From assembly GCA_028554755.1 (NCBI GenBank), contig JAPTOF010000020.1, forward strand, positions 4,841,001-4,905,000: a stretch of 64,000 nt of DNA, in the 5' to 3' direction. A program made the position numbers and the translations under genes. Source of the DNA: Cordia subcordata. Lineage: Eukaryota > Streptophyta > Magnoliopsida > Boraginales > Cordiaceae. Positions 10,791-22,016 of this stretch are shown here, piece after piece. Under the pieces are notes generated by a model. That model had not been told where the DNA came from and ran no database searches. It saw nothing but the letters and a program-made list of their open reading frames with translations. The first letter of the stretch is position 1. Each line of letters starts with the position of its first letter.

Positions 10791-12552
10791 CACATTTGAT
10801 ACCAGTAGGCTTCAGACATGCCCTCACAAAGAGAAAGATAAACTTGTCTGAATGGTAGCAGAAATATTTGAGACCGGGCATGCCAGGGATTGGGCAGCTA
10901 TTGATGTTCCAACATAGATGAACCTTAAGCCTTACAAAATGTTAAATGCCTGTCAAACTGCTTGTTGGATTTTCTATACCTAATGACATCATACCATCTC
11001 CCACAAACATACACAAAAGCAGAGTTCTAATTTTCAAACATGAATCAGTCCTTGGATTAGCATATTTGAACTAAAGTTTATTGTCCTTCATAATTGATCT
11101 AGTGTCTTTTACTCCAGTCCTGTAAAATGCACTCAATCAAGAACACTAGCAATTAGCAAATGTATCCCGAGTTCAAAAAAGAACTAGTGTCATGTTCCCA
11201 TGGAGAATGTATATGTCTCATTACAAGTATCAATTAGGTACACTTCATGATTCAAAGGTCAATGATACAAGTAAGATGGGGCATAGTCAGACATTCTGCA
11301 CACAAGCTTTTGGCGAGCACATACGGGAGTAATTTTTAGCAGTTTCTCTTAATTGAGAAAAATTCTTTACACAATTCCATCATATGACAATCACACCTGA
11401 AAAAATCATCAGTAGTTATATACAATCACTCTCATCTTTCCACAATACATACAATTTATACATGGAGAAGAAATGCCTAGCTCTGTAGCTCATTGAGGCC
11501 AACTAGTGGTCGTTAAAAAGCTAATGATTGTTGCCACTCAACCACATCATTTTTCACCTTTCTATAGTTCAACAGTCAAATTTCAGGTTCAACCAATTCC
11601 ACTCAGCATATGCAGATATATTTTCCCCCTTTTAGTATTAAAAAAAGTGGATTAGTGTCCAATGCGATAATACGAAGGCACAAATTAAAGATGAAAATCA
11701 TGCTCATGAAGGTAATAGTGAGGTTGCTATAGCACTACAAAATACAATTAATCAAAGTATATATGCTTGACCAAAGGTTACACAGAATAACAAAATGCAC
11801 TAGCATTTTATCTCTCCCCACAATATATACACTGATTTCCAAGTCAATAAGCAATTTACTCTTATTGCCTCCACACAATAGAAAAAGATATTCACCAAAC
11901 TAACCAAGTGAATGCCATAGTCTCTGCAATAAGAACTTCCCCCAAGACCTCTAGTAAGATAAAACGGTCAAAAACATTCTGCAGGCAAGTGTTGACAAGC
12001 ACATAAAGGCGTAATTTGATCACCTTCAGTGTAATGGAGTAGGTAAAGAATCAAATTCCGCTGATTGAAGGACATGGCAACGAAGTGCAATAATTGATCA
12101 GGATAAATACTGGATGTATTGTTTTCTCAAGGAAAACATAGTTTATACAGACGAATAATAATGTAAACTAATAATCAAACTTTTGATTCGAGGCCAATTA
12201 CTGTAAGTTAAAATCCAACAACAACTATACAGGTCAACTGAAATTCCCTTACACCACTTTCTCTTCATAGATACTTCTATCTTGGTCCAAATTAATTGCA
12301 TCATCAAGATTAGACAATAAGTCAAATAAAGATTTGAACGAAAATATCCAGCCTCCCATGTCATAGTTTATTAACCACAAATTGCACAAAAACAAAATTC
12401 AGATTCATCGATATCTCATTGAGTCATTTCAGTTAATCAAACAAATAATCCTACATTATCAACATAAGATAAACACTTGCCACATACAAATAACTACAAA
12501 AGACTGCAATTCATCTGCCATTCCAATATGTACTAAAATAAACAGCTTACAA
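10791..12552. other. Intergenic and probable 3' flank of the mTERF gene
   Basis: Contains no recognisable coding sequence. Short frames at 12143-12364 (minus) and 12382-12576 (plus) are unsupported. The part adjacent to 12553 should include the mTERF 3'UTR and polyadenylation site. Confidence 0.5.
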
Positions 12553-13419
12553 CTACAACTGCCTTTCCTCCACTAACCTCAGGCGCATCTCAATCAACCT
12601 CGCATTGAACTCGCCATCACTCACCTTCAACATCTCCGGCAGAGACATTCTCAACCCATACTCAACCAACAACCTATGGCGCGGCTTAATCTTCCGCTCC
12701 AAACTAAACGAAAAGTACTGCGGAAACCTCTTCAACTCCACCAACTCCCCATCCATTTCCTCCAGAAAATACTCCAGCTTGGGCCTGTAATTATTCTCTA
12801 TACTAAAAGTCAACAATCCGGGAGACCTCAACACCATATTCGCCACATCTTCATATCCAAACCCCAAATCCATTAAAAACTCAATCTTGGGCATTAAAGT
12901 GTGGTCAACACTCGAGACCAGCAACAGCGTGGTTTGACAAGTGAGCTTATTCTGATCAACGAACCCAAGGCTTTGCAGGAAAGCCAGAGTGGGTTTGAGT
13001 TGCTTCTCGACGTCGCAAAGGAGGAGGCGGGGGCATCGGATGATGCATTTGCGGATGTCGGGGTAGGGGATTTGGACGTCGTGGAGGAGGAAATCGAGGA
13101 TGGGGTAGAGGTGGAGGTAAGGGTCGGAGGTAAGGAGCGTGGGGAGCATGTCGAGGATGCGGCCGGCGGCGGAGGGCTCGATGCCCATGGAGGAGAGGCA
13201 GTGCCGGACGGACTGGATGGTGGATAAGGATGTGGAGCGGATGTTTGGGTTTTTCTGGAGGGCTTTGCTTGCGTTCACTTTGAGGGATTTTAGGTAGAGG
13301 ATTTTTTCGCGGAATAACAGTCCGGCGTCTCCGGTGGTGGTGGTGGGACTGTGGTGGGGTTTGGGAGTGGATGGGACAGAGGAGGAGCGAGGGAGGAGAG
13401 TCTGCAGTCGGATTATCAT
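12553..13419 (-). CDS. mTERF-family protein (organelle transcription termination factor-like)
   Basis: Intronless 288-residue protein. mTERF proteins bind nucleic acid in chloroplasts or mitochondria and influence organelle transcription, splicing or ribosome biogenesis. After a basic, Ser/Pro-rich N-terminus (MIIRLQTLLPRSSSVPSTPK), which looks like a transit peptide, come repeated ~30-residue helical mTERF motifs. Visible units include ILDMLPTLLTSDPYLHLYPI, CIIRCPRLLLCDVEKQLKPT, ...LMPKIEFLMDLGF, MVLRSPGLLTFSIENNYRPK and FPQYFSFSLERKIKPRH, with the typical Pro in each (P.LL, P.YF). The C-terminus ends MRLRLVEERQL, as in this family. The open frame extends 30 codons further upstream, but that extension is the translation of a TTA/AAAT microsatellite, so I chose the internal Met at 13419. 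It resembles the short, single-exon plant mTERF/MTEF1 group. Organelle and exact orthologue are inference. Confidence 0.88.
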   Translation of the reverse strand: MIIRLQTLLPRSSSVPSTPKPHHSPTTTTGDAGLLFREKILYLKSLKVNASKALQKNPNIRSTSLSTIQSVRHCLSSMGIEPSAAGRILDMLPTLLTSDPYLHLYPILDFLLHDVQIPYPDIRKCIIRCPRLLLCDVEKQLKPTLAFLQSLGFVDQNKLTCQTTLLLVSSVDHTLMPKIEFLMDLGFGYEDVANMVLRSPGLLTFSIENNYRPKLEYFLEEMDGELVELKRFPQYFSFSLERKIKPRHRLLVEYGLRMSLPEMLKVSDGEFNARLIEMRLRLVEERQL

Positions 13420-13455
13420 TTTCAGTGCGAGCCGAGGATTGAGTGATGGAGGTGA

Positions 13456-13494
13456 TATAATAATAATAATAATAAATAAATAAATAAATAAATA
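13456..13494. repeat. TAA/TAAA microsatellite just upstream of the mTERF start
   Basis: (TAA)n followed by (TAAA)n, 37-75 bp upstream of the chosen start codon and so probably in the 5'UTR. On the coding strand it is T-rich and encodes the artificial Leu/Ile/Phe run that lengthens the open frame. Confidence 0.9.
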
Positions 13495-13548
13495 TAGGAA
13501 AAGACTCAATTTGAGTTGTTGCCGGAAAACGGTGGTAATTGAAGGACT

Positions 13549-13759
13549 TTGGATTGGACTTTTTTTAAAAATATTTTTTAAATAATTTTTGAAAAGTAAT
13601 TTTTTTTTGAAAAGTTAGAAATTTTGATTTATAAAAAAATTATATTTGAGTTTTTTAGAGTGTTAATTTTTTTTAAAGCCAAATTAAATAATTATTGTAA
13701 AATTAATGTAATTTTTTTAAAAAAATATTTTTTTAAAAAAAATTAATCCAAACAGGCCC
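13549..13759 (-). mobile_element. MITE family B copy next to the mTERF promoter
   Basis: Ends attaatccaaacaggccc followed by TAA. The other end is degraded (ttggattggacttttttt). The body is the reverse complement of the family-B consensus seen at 27984-28207 and 10632-10790. It sits ~130 bp upstream of the mTERF start and may overlap its promoter. Confidence 0.75.
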
Positions 13760-14162
13760 TAATTATCAAAAATAAAAATATAAGTAAGTCGAGTATTTTT
13801 AACAATAAGAATTGAGGACAGATTTTAAGATTGTGGGTCACTTCATCAGTTCGAAATTTACTAAAAAGATCAGATGGTTTCTCTTGTCAAAAGAAAACAG
13901 AAATGTAAATGAAATATGAGTTAATTTGGCATTCAGCATATGTTGATACATAATATTAGATCAAAGATATTATTCCGTTACAAATTCTTTTTAGTTTTGA
14001 GATGGATATAATATATTTTTATTAGAGGAGAAGCTTTCTTTTTCCATTCAAAGAAAAAAAAAAAGGCTCAAAAGTCTATTATTTTTCCCTCTATTATTAT
14101 CTGAAATTATATTTTCTTTACTTGTACTCGAGCAGTGGGTTGAAGACTAGTTGGTGTATATA
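13760..14162. other. Intergenic, nothing recognised
   Basis: AT-rich spacer between the MITE and the Helitron. Confidence 0.6.
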
Positions 14163-14498
14163 TCTATATCTATACCATATAATAAAATAAATAAGCTGTA
14201 ATTTCTGGTTGTTAAAAGGCACTTTATATGACAAGCTTTTTATAATTACTTATCAATTAATTAAATATGTTCATTCTTAGATCATTTTTTATTTTTCATC
14301 ATTTATTTAGTTCCTGTATTAAACATTTTAATCTAATTAATATTATGCTCTTTTTTTATATATATATCATCATTATTTAATTAATTCTATAGTATATAAT
14401 TGTTTTAATAATTATTTAATAAGATGCAAAAACTCTATAGTTTTAATATATTCAATCACATATGTCGCTTTCTGCGCATCGCACGGGTGTCACACTAG
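14163..14498 (+). mobile_element. Small non-autonomous Helitron
   Basis: Starts TCTATATCTATACCATATAA, ends gggtgtcacaCTAG, and is preceded by A and followed by T, as expected for Helitron insertion between A and T without TSD. A short hairpin tgcg-cat-cgca lies at 14472-14482, 13-16 bp before the CTAG. No coding sequence. The call rests on these terminal signatures only. Confidence 0.6.
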
Positions 14499-15119
14499 TA
14501 TGTATATATATATTGTTAAAAAATTTCTCTATACGAACATGAGATATATAATATGATGTCGATTTCATAATTATATAATTTTAAGTTAAAATATTGCAGG
14601 CTGCCAGCTATTTTTTGGGCTTTTCCAACCTGCTGCCATATCTTATAGATTTGGGCTATTTGCAGTCCGCTTGTCATGTTTTGCTCAATTTTTGGGCCAC
14701 CCGTTATGTATACTTGATTATTGGGTCATTTGTAAGCCCTTGCTAGTCACTTTTGGACTCCTTTATGATAGTTCTTGTAGGTGTTCCTATTTTGGGTTGG
14801 ATTTCAGGCCTGACTCTTGGGGTTCTTTCTGTTAGATGTTTAGGCCCAAAAATGGAAAAATTGCTCATCATTATGCTATCTCCGACAACTTAACTGTTTT
14901 ATAAGAGCAAATCGCTATATCAACTGTCTGGATTCATGGGCTACATCTTTCACAATATTCATAAAGAAAAAATAATAAAATATAAGCTAAGAGTGAACTT
15001 TTAAATGTTAATCAAAATAAATTAAAGGAATGCATCTTCATCTTGGTTCTTCCACATATTTTCTACCTTTTTCTCGTGTTAAAAAAATATTATATACATT
15101 GAAAATTAATCTCGAGAAC
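14499..15119. other. Intergenic flank of the copia element
   Basis: No reading frame or known repeat recognised. Confidence 0.5.
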
Positions 15120-15124
15120 TCTTC

Positions 15125-15376
15125 TGATAAGGATGAAAACAGAAGCTTCTAGTAGTTTCTAGATTAGATATTTTATGTATTATAGTTGTTAGTTAGTTAG
15201 GAGAATTGACAGCTAAGAGAGTCAATTGGGAGAATTGACAGTTAAGAGAGTCGTCTTGTTGTACAAGTAAGGCAGTTACATGTTATTTACTGGAGTGTCT
15301 ATAAATACTCTTCTCATGTATTATGTCATTTAACAGAAAAATGAGAAACAAAATATCTTCTCTCTACTTTTCTTTA
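15125..15376 (+). repeat. 5' LTR of the copia element
   Basis: Begins TGATAAGGATGAAAACAGAA and ends ...cttttcttta. It contains the TATA box TATAAATA at 15300-15307. Relative to the 3' LTR it carries a 29-bp insertion near 15224-15252 that duplicates the gggagaattgacagttaagagagtc segment. Confidence 0.95.
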
Positions 15377-15394
15377 TGCTAATCAGAGCTTAGG
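15377..15394 (+). promoter_or_regulatory. Primer-binding site of the copia element
   Basis: TGCTAATCAGAGCTTAGG follows the LTR directly. It resembles the TGGTATCAGAGC complement of the initiator Met tRNA 3' end usual in copia elements, with small changes. Confidence 0.65.
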
Positions 15395-15640
15395 AAACAT
15401 CCCTGGTTTTTTTTTTTGGAAGACTATCTTCATAAGTCTTCTTCTCTAACTCCTCCATTAGGGTTTTGCCATTGGAGAACTCTATTAAAGCTTTATTTAG
15501 AAGCTTCCAAATCTCTTCAAACTTTGATCGAAGGTTATTCTCCTGTAAGCACATCAATCTATCAATTCAAATCTTTAGTTCATTTCTTCCTCTCAAAAGC
15601 CCAGCTCATCTCTTTTTTGCAACACAATTCAACTTTGCTC

Positions 15641-16660
15641 ATGGCTACTGCTCTTAATCCAGTAGGAACTGAGGAAATCTCTCCAGGTCTTCAAATATTT
15701 ATTCAAAATATAGGTAATCTAGTTCATCCTAAACTAGATAACACTAATTTTATGTTATGAAGGTCACAAGTTCAAGGTGTTCTTCAAGCTTGTTGATCAT
15801 GTACTTGGTAAACTTCCTTGTCCTCCGATGGAAATTAAAGATGCAGAGGGCAAACTCATTCCAAATCCAGTCTATGATAAATGGATGGTTCAAGATGATT
15901 ATCTGAGATCATGCTTGTTTACAACAATGACTCCAGCTGTATACTCTCAAGTGTTTCATCTTTCAACAGTAGCTGAGGTATGGAGTGTTCTTCATCAGAG
16001 ATTTAGTTCTCTTAGTAGGACACACATCTACCAACTTAAAGTTCAACTTCTTCATTTGTCCAATGGATCTATGACAATGCAAGCTTATCTTGATCATGTA
16101 AAAACTATCATAGATGGTCTAGCCAGTGTAAATGAGTATGTATCTCAGGAAGATTGTGTCATATATATTCTGAGAGGTTTACCCTCAGAATATAACTCAT
16201 TCAGGGCATCCATAAGGGTTAGACCTAGTCAAATCACTATTTCAGAACTTTCCTCACTTCTTATTTCAGAGGAACTCCATATGAAGATGAAAGGTTCTCT
16301 TTCTATCACTGATTCTTCTTGACAAAATGTTCATACAACACTTTACTCTAACTCACAACCTAGAGAAGGTCAATCAAGAGGTAGAGGTTTTCTAGGAAAT
16401 AGAGGAGGAAGGACTGGCAAAGGCAACAATAGAGGAGGTCTGGTCAGGCCTCCAGTCGACCAGTTTTTAGTGCATCTTCATCACAAATACCAAGAACACC
16501 ACCTACTGCCTCTCAGTCTCTACAATCTCCTTCAACCCAAATCAAACTGTACTGTCAGATTTGTGGAAAAGCAAATCATGTTGCTCTTAATTGCTGGCAC
16601 AAGTTTGATCATATTAACTGTGCTCCTCAACCTACTGCCAGAAAGCAAGCCTACACTACT
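15641..16660 (+). pseudogene. Copia gag (broken)
   Basis: Starts MATALNPVGTEEISPGLQ. A TGA stop at 15758-15760 stands where the family normally has Trp (NFMLW), and a frameshift follows before the UBN2/Retrotran_gag_2 core. That core (from about 15777) has MVQDDYLRSCLFTTMTPAVY, EVWSVLHQRFSSLSRTHIYQ and IYILRGLPSEYNSFRASIR. It stops at 16322. In another frame, at about 16550-16590, there is a zinc knuckle CQICGKANHVALNC (CCHC). Gag would form the particle that packages element RNA. At least two breaks prevent a full product. Confidence 0.9.
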
Positions 16661-19600
16661 CAGACTTCTTTGACTTCCACCAATGAGCAGCAATGGGTTC
16701 TTGACTTAAGAGCCAACACACATGTTACAAATGATCTCAGTCAGCTTCAGGCACTTCAACCATATACTGATACTGATACAGTAGCAGTTGGTAATGGCCA
16801 AACTTTGACCATTCAAAGCATGGGTGATGGTACTCTCTCTACCTCTTTTAAACCTTTACTTCTTACTAATGTGTTATATGTTTCTCATATTGCAACTAAT
16901 CTTGTCTCCATTTGCAAACTCACACATGACAACAATTCCACCATTTGTTTTAATTCCAAGGAAGTGGCAATTCTGGACAACCTCACACATTCTACACTGT
17001 ATAAGGCCCCCCTGTAAAGGAGGATTGTACTGTCTGTCTATCTTATTATCTTCCAACAACAACTCATCATCAGACTACAATGGTGTTCAAGTTCTTACTG
17101 CCAACATAAAAAATAAAGAGATTTCTACAGAGATCTTATGGCACAAGAGACTTGGTCATCCTTCTTTTTCTGCTGTTGCAACTTTGTCTCAAATTCTAGG
17201 TGTTAGTTACCTACAAACACTATTAAGTGTGAATCATGTTCTTTAGCAAAATCACACTAGTTGCCATTTGATTTGTCTGTTTATGTTTCTGTTGTTCCTT
17301 TTTAGTTAGTGCATATTAATGTATGGGGTCCTACCCCTGTTCCTTCTAATCAAGGTTTAGATACTATGTAGCCTTTGTTGATGACTATACAAGATTTATG
17401 TGGCTTTACCCAATGACAATAAATCAGAAGTGTTTTCTATATTTCTTACCTTTCATGCAATGATTAAAACTCAATTCAAGGCTCACTTGCAAGTCTTAAG
17501 AACTGATAATGGGATAGAGTTTATCAACAAACAATTTCAGTCCTATTTGTAGTCTATTGGTGTTTTACATCAAACTAGTTGTCCATATACTCCAGAACAA
17601 AATGGAAGAGTAGAAAGAAAGCACAGGCATCTTCTTAAAACTACTTTGACTTTGCTTCATCAAAGTAATCTTCCCCTAAATTTTTGGTTGGAAGCATTAG
17701 CTATGTCTAATTTTTTGATTAACAGACTTCCACCTCCTATTCTTAATCATAAGTCTTCTTATGAACTTCTATATTCCATTCAGCCTAACTATCAAGACTT
17801 TAAGTCTGTTGGTTGTCTCTATTACCCATGGTTAAAACCTTACACCAAACACAAACTCGAGCTAAAATCAAAACCCTGTGTTTTCATAGGGTTCTGCCCA
17901 CAAACAAAAGGCTACAAGTGTCTAGATATAGAAACTCACAAAGTCTATATATCTAGGCATGTCAGGTTTGATGAACATGTCTATCCCTATCCTAAGTTTG
18001 TAGCAGTCACTGATGCTCTTTGTCAATTCTTAGTCACAGAACTTCATTCATCTTGTCCAAATGCCATTTCCCCTCAATTTTCACCTATATTCAATTCTTT
18101 ATCTACTGCATCTTGTACTTTCCATTCTCTACCATCTTCTAATTCATTCTCACGCTTAGGAATTCAAAGTAACAGCCTTACAGAGATTCAATTTCCTGCC
18201 CCTCATACTTCTCCATTTAGCTCCTCTTCTCAATCCTTAGGTGCCTCTTTGCCATCTTTTATACAATCTCAATCTAATCATACATTTGATCACTCACATC
18301 ATCATTCCCATTCTATATCTTCATCTTAGTCATCACAGTTTTCGTCTCCAATGTCATGCACTGAGCATTTTCAAAACATGGCTCCAGTGTTAAATCATCC
18401 CATGCTTACAAGGTCAAAAATAGGTTGTTTACCTCCTCCACTGTATCAACTACATAGTTTAATTACAACTCCAACAACTCATGAGCCTAGTACATACAAA
18501 GAGGCCTCTAAGTATCATTGCTGGGTTCAAGCTATGGCAGAAGAATACAAGGCATTACAGGATCAGGAAACTTGGGACTTAGTTCCTCCGCCTTCAAGAA
18601 GACAAGCAATTGGTTCAAAATGGGTGTTCAGGATAAAAACATATGCAGATAGGTCTGTAGCTAGGTACAAGGCTAGATTGGTAGCCAAAGGCTACTTACA
18701 AGAGCAAGGAATTGACTATTAAGAGACTTTTAGTCCTGTAGTCAAATGTGCTACTATTAGGACAATTATATGTCTTGCTCTGCACAATCATTGGCCTCTT
18801 AAATAACTAGATGTATCCAATGCTTTTTTGCACGGTACACTGGATGAGGAGCTTTATATGTCTTAACCTCAAGGATTTGAGGATTCTACTAAGCTTGGAT
18901 ATGTCTACAAGCTTAAGAAGTCACTCTATGAGTTGAAACAAGCTCCTAGAACTTGGTATTATAAGTTTTCTAGCTTTCTGTATACATTGGGGTTCATTTC
19001 TAGCTTTGTAGACACTTCACTTTTTATTCACAAAACTTCCACAGACTTTACATTGTTATTGGTTTATGTGGATGATATTATTGTCACTGGAAACAATAAT
19101 ACTTACATCTCTACTCTGCTTGCAATATTGAGTACTCAATTTGCAATGAAAGATCTTGGACCTCTTTCTTATTTCTTAGGCATTGAAGTAAAGTATACTT
19201 CTAAGGGTCTAATTTTGCATCAAACTAAGTATGCAAAACAAATTCTCAATCAAGCAGGAATGACTGATTGCTTTCCTATGCAAACTCATTCTTTACCTAA
19301 AGCAACTCTGAAAAATGCAGATCATACTCCCTATGCTAATAGAACTCAATTCAAGAGTTTGGTTAGTGCTCTGCAGTACATTACTATGACTAGACCAGAT
19401 GTTCAGTATGCCATTAACCCTCTTTGCCAAAAGATGCATAGTCCAACTGTTGCAGACTTTGCATTATTAAAAAGGGTTCTAAGGTTTATAAAAGGGACAT
19501 TAGGTCAAAGCCTTTCATACAAGGTAGGAAATCTTCATCTACAAGGTTATAGTGACTTAGATTGGACTTTAGATATAGTAGACAGGAAGTCTACCACTGG

Positions 19601-19980
19601 CTATGTAATCTACTTAGGACCTAATATTGTTTCCTGGTCTTCTAAGAAACAACATAAAGTGGCTAGATCTTCCACCGAAGCAGAATACAGGGCTATGGCT
19701 CATTCAACAGCAAACATTAGATGGCTTACATATTTGCTTAAGGATCTATCTATTCCAGTTTTTATACTTGTTCTGCATTGTGATAATATCTCTACAATGG
19801 CTTTGGCAACTAATCCTGTGTCTCATGCCAAGACCAAACATATAGAGATTGACTATCATTTTGTTAGGGAACAAGTTGTTTCAAATGCTCTTCATCTATC
19901 TTATAGTCCTACACATCAATAGGTTGCAGATCTATTCACTAAAGCATTAACTCAGCATCAGTTTGACAGTCTAAAGAGCA
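16661..19980 (+). pseudogene. Copia pol: protease, integrase, RT, RNase H (broken)
   Basis: The protease region starts WVLDLRANTHVTNDL. The usual DSGA catalytic motif reads DLRA. The GAG-pre-integrase segment shows LWHKRLGHPSFSAV. In the integrase core the first catalytic Asp is Asn (HINVWGP at about 17311-17331), while RTDNGIEF and PEQNGRVERKHRH keep the other acidic residues. The RT has GSKWVFRIKTYADRSVARYK and, at about 19060, the active-site LLVYVDDIIVTG. RNase H has GYSDLDW, DRKSTTGYVIYLG, SWSSKKQHKVARSSTEAEY and HCDNISTMAL. Stop codons lie near 17243, 17548, 18327, 18719, 18802, 18863 and 19919, with several frame changes, so no polyprotein can be made. Confidence 0.93.
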
Positions 19981-20010
19981 AGCTTCCCTTGATCCAAGGC
20001 CAAGCTCAGC

Positions 20011-20021
20011 TTGAGAGGGGC
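20011..20021 (+). other. Polypurine tract of the copia element
   Basis: ttgagaggggc lies immediately before the 3' LTR, the expected position for plus-strand priming. Confidence 0.75.
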
Positions 20022-20245
20022 TGATAAGGATGAAAATAGAAGCTTCTAGTAGTATCTAGATTAGATATTTTATGTATTATAGTTGTTAGTTAGTTAGGAG
20101 AATTGACAGCTAAGAGAGTCATCTTGTTGTACAAGTAAGGCAGTTAAATGTTAATTACTGGAGTGTCTATAAATACTCTTCTCATTTATTATTTCATTTA
20201 ACAGAAAAATGAGAAACAAACTATCTTCTCTCTACTTTTCTTTTA
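20022..20245 (+). repeat. 3' LTR of the copia element
   Basis: TGATAAGGATGAAAATAGAA to ...cttttctttta, 224 bp, with TATAAATA at 20168-20175. It is followed by the TSD tcttc. Confidence 0.95.
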
Positions 20246-20367
20246 TCTTCCATACAAAACTAGTACCATATATACCCACCAGATCAATTGCCTAGAGGTA
20301 GACCTTTTTTTTCCCCCTTCTTTTCCTCTCTCTTAATATCCATTGCTTGTTTTCTTCTCTTTCTTCA

Positions 20368-20982
20368 ATGGGCTGGAAGAGACATATCAAACGCACCAGA
20401 GCCAACTTTAAACTCAAAGCTAAGGATCTGAGTTTAGCTGAGTCGTCTTCACCAAGCAACATTAATGGTGCTGCACCTCATGAAGCATCTGCAATGGAGT
20501 CCACCCTTCCCCATGAAGATCCTCAACCCAGTAGCTGCAGCTACAACACCCTATTTCGAAGGCAACTATCGATGATTCTCTCAAGCTGCAATATCACAAG
20601 TCTGCAATGTATGTGGTGAATGGCAAAAGTCAGAGTTTGGGTCCCGAAAGAAGTAGCTGAGATCGGAATCAATTACTGGAAAAGCAGCTTAGTGGGTACG
20701 TTGTCACACGACAACAAACCTCTCCCTTTTGATCTCGTAAAAAACATGGTGGAAACGCAATAGGAGAAGAAGTATAGAAAGGTGCAAGCCTGCATTGCAT
20801 ATGAGGAAGGCTTCTTGTATGTGTTTAGAATCGAGAGCGTGGAGTATAGCGATCAAGTGTTTGAGCAGTCGTGGCATTTTGACAACAAGCCTTTGCTTTT
20901 CCGGAAATGGATGCCAATGACTCCCTTCTCCGAGTATAAATTTGATGGCATCTCTGCCTAGATTTGGAGAGGGGTAATTTAG
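20368..20982 (+). pseudogene. DUF4283-domain relic (LINE ORF1/gag-like)
   Basis: One continuous frame broken by three in-frame stops (TGA at 20617, TAG near 20758 and 20959). The N-terminal part (MGWKRHIKRTRANFKLKAK) is basic and Ser/Pro-rich. From 20620 the DUF4283 pattern is visible: INYWKSSLVGTLSHDNKPLP, then VFRIESVEYSDQVFEQSWHF, then NKPLLFRKWMPMTPFSEYKF and IWRGV (usual form W..slvG, v...gpw.f...pl.l.kW.p, W.r). DUF4283 is common in plant non-LTR retrotransposon ORF1 proteins. No RT follows, so this is an isolated fragment wedged between the copia and gypsy elements. Confidence 0.65.
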
Positions 20983-21402
20983 AGATCGATGTTTTTTGTT
21001 ACTAAATTTTTTCTTCCGTTACTAATCGGCAGTTTTCTAGTAGCGTTATCTTAGGCAATGCTTGGGTTTTTTTTTTCTTCCTTTTTTCTTTTGGCAGGAA
21101 GCTTTTCTAGCTATGGCAATGGCTGATAGATTTTTTTGCATGCTTTCTAGTTGCTAAAACATCAAAGGCATTAGATTAGCACTACTAATTTCAGCCTCTT
21201 CAGATGTGTATTATTAATGAGATTTGCAGTAATTAGATTGCTAATCATTTGAAACTGATTAAGACATGTTTGACGTGAACCTACTCAAGTAGGAATCATG
21301 TATATTTTGATCATCAATGGAGCTATATATCTTGCTAAAAACCCAATTTTTTGGAATATTAGAAGAAGAATAAACTATTGATATATAAATAGACTCAAAG
21401 CT

Positions 21403-21435
<33 letters not shown>

Positions 21436-21617
21436 CTTAATTTTAAGGTTAAAATTGAGTTCTACATGTGCGTATTAAAAATTTAGGCTCAAATGAGGGG
21501 CATGTGTAATAGTTTTCTTTCTTTCTCTGGGCTTGAATGTTTATAATTTGAGAGGCAACAAGAAAGTATTCTCTCATATTCGAAGATGTAACACAAACTC
21601 CTTGCTAAAATGTCAAC
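20983..21617. other. Spacer with an (AT)n microsatellite
   Basis: Holds (AT)n at about 21405-21434. Otherwise nothing recognised. Confidence 0.6.
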
Positions 21618-21625
21618 AGGTAGAT

Positions 21626-21976
21626 TGTAACAGCCCAAGACCTAGAGGTTGAGGATGAGGGCAGCCCAAATATGTTGACAGAGAAAGAAGACCTATTTTA
21701 GAGCAAAGCCCAAAAGCTGAGAAGAAGTTCACGCCCACGACATACACCCAAATTCTTGGCTAATTATGTGGCACCTGGAGCATGACATACGGAAGCTGTT
21801 AGCACAATGCTAAATTTATGAGCTCCACCTATAAATCAGTATCAAAGCTCTTAGAATATAGGAAAATAGCATATGATATATGAAACCCCTTTATTTTTTC
21901 TGTTCTTTTATTTCCTATCAAACAGTTTCTATTCTAATAAAAATACAGCTCTCTTTTAAATTCTTTGATTGCTAGA
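21626..21976 (+). repeat. 5' LTR of the gypsy element
   Basis: Direct repeat of 27183-27534. Shared blocks include tatgttgacagagaaagaag, gcacctggagcatgacatac and ttctttgattgctagata. Confidence 0.9.
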
Positions 21977-22016
21977 TAAAGTCGTTCCAAATTTTCTGCT
22001 TTCGTTGAGAGACAAT

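Larger units (their letters stand above)
15125..20245 (+). mobile_element. Complete but inactive Ty1/copia LTR retrotransposon
   Basis: A 5.1-kb element with two LTRs (15125-15376, 20022-20245), a primer-binding site, a polypurine tract and the copia order gag, protease, integrase, RT, RNase H. It is flanked by a perfect 5-bp duplication tcttc (15120-15124, 20246-20250). Short LTRs of ~225 bp fit the Ale/Retrofit-like lineages (inference). All coding parts are interrupted by stops or frameshifts, and two catalytic motifs are altered. By eye the LTRs differ by about eight substitutions plus a 29-bp insertion, so it is not a very recent insertion. Confidence 0.95.

Noticed and set aside
12605..12876. 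Two plus-strand frames within the mTERF gene
   Set aside because: Antisense shadows of the mTERF C-terminal half.
12901..13227. 108-codon plus-strand frame (acidic, Glu/Gly/Val-rich)
   Set aside because: Exact antisense of the mTERF coding region; codon-complement shadow.
12553..13509. 318-residue version of the mTERF protein starting at 13509
   Set aside because: The extra 30 residues are a Leu/Ile/Phe run encoded by microsatellite; the Met at 13419 starts a plausible transit peptide.
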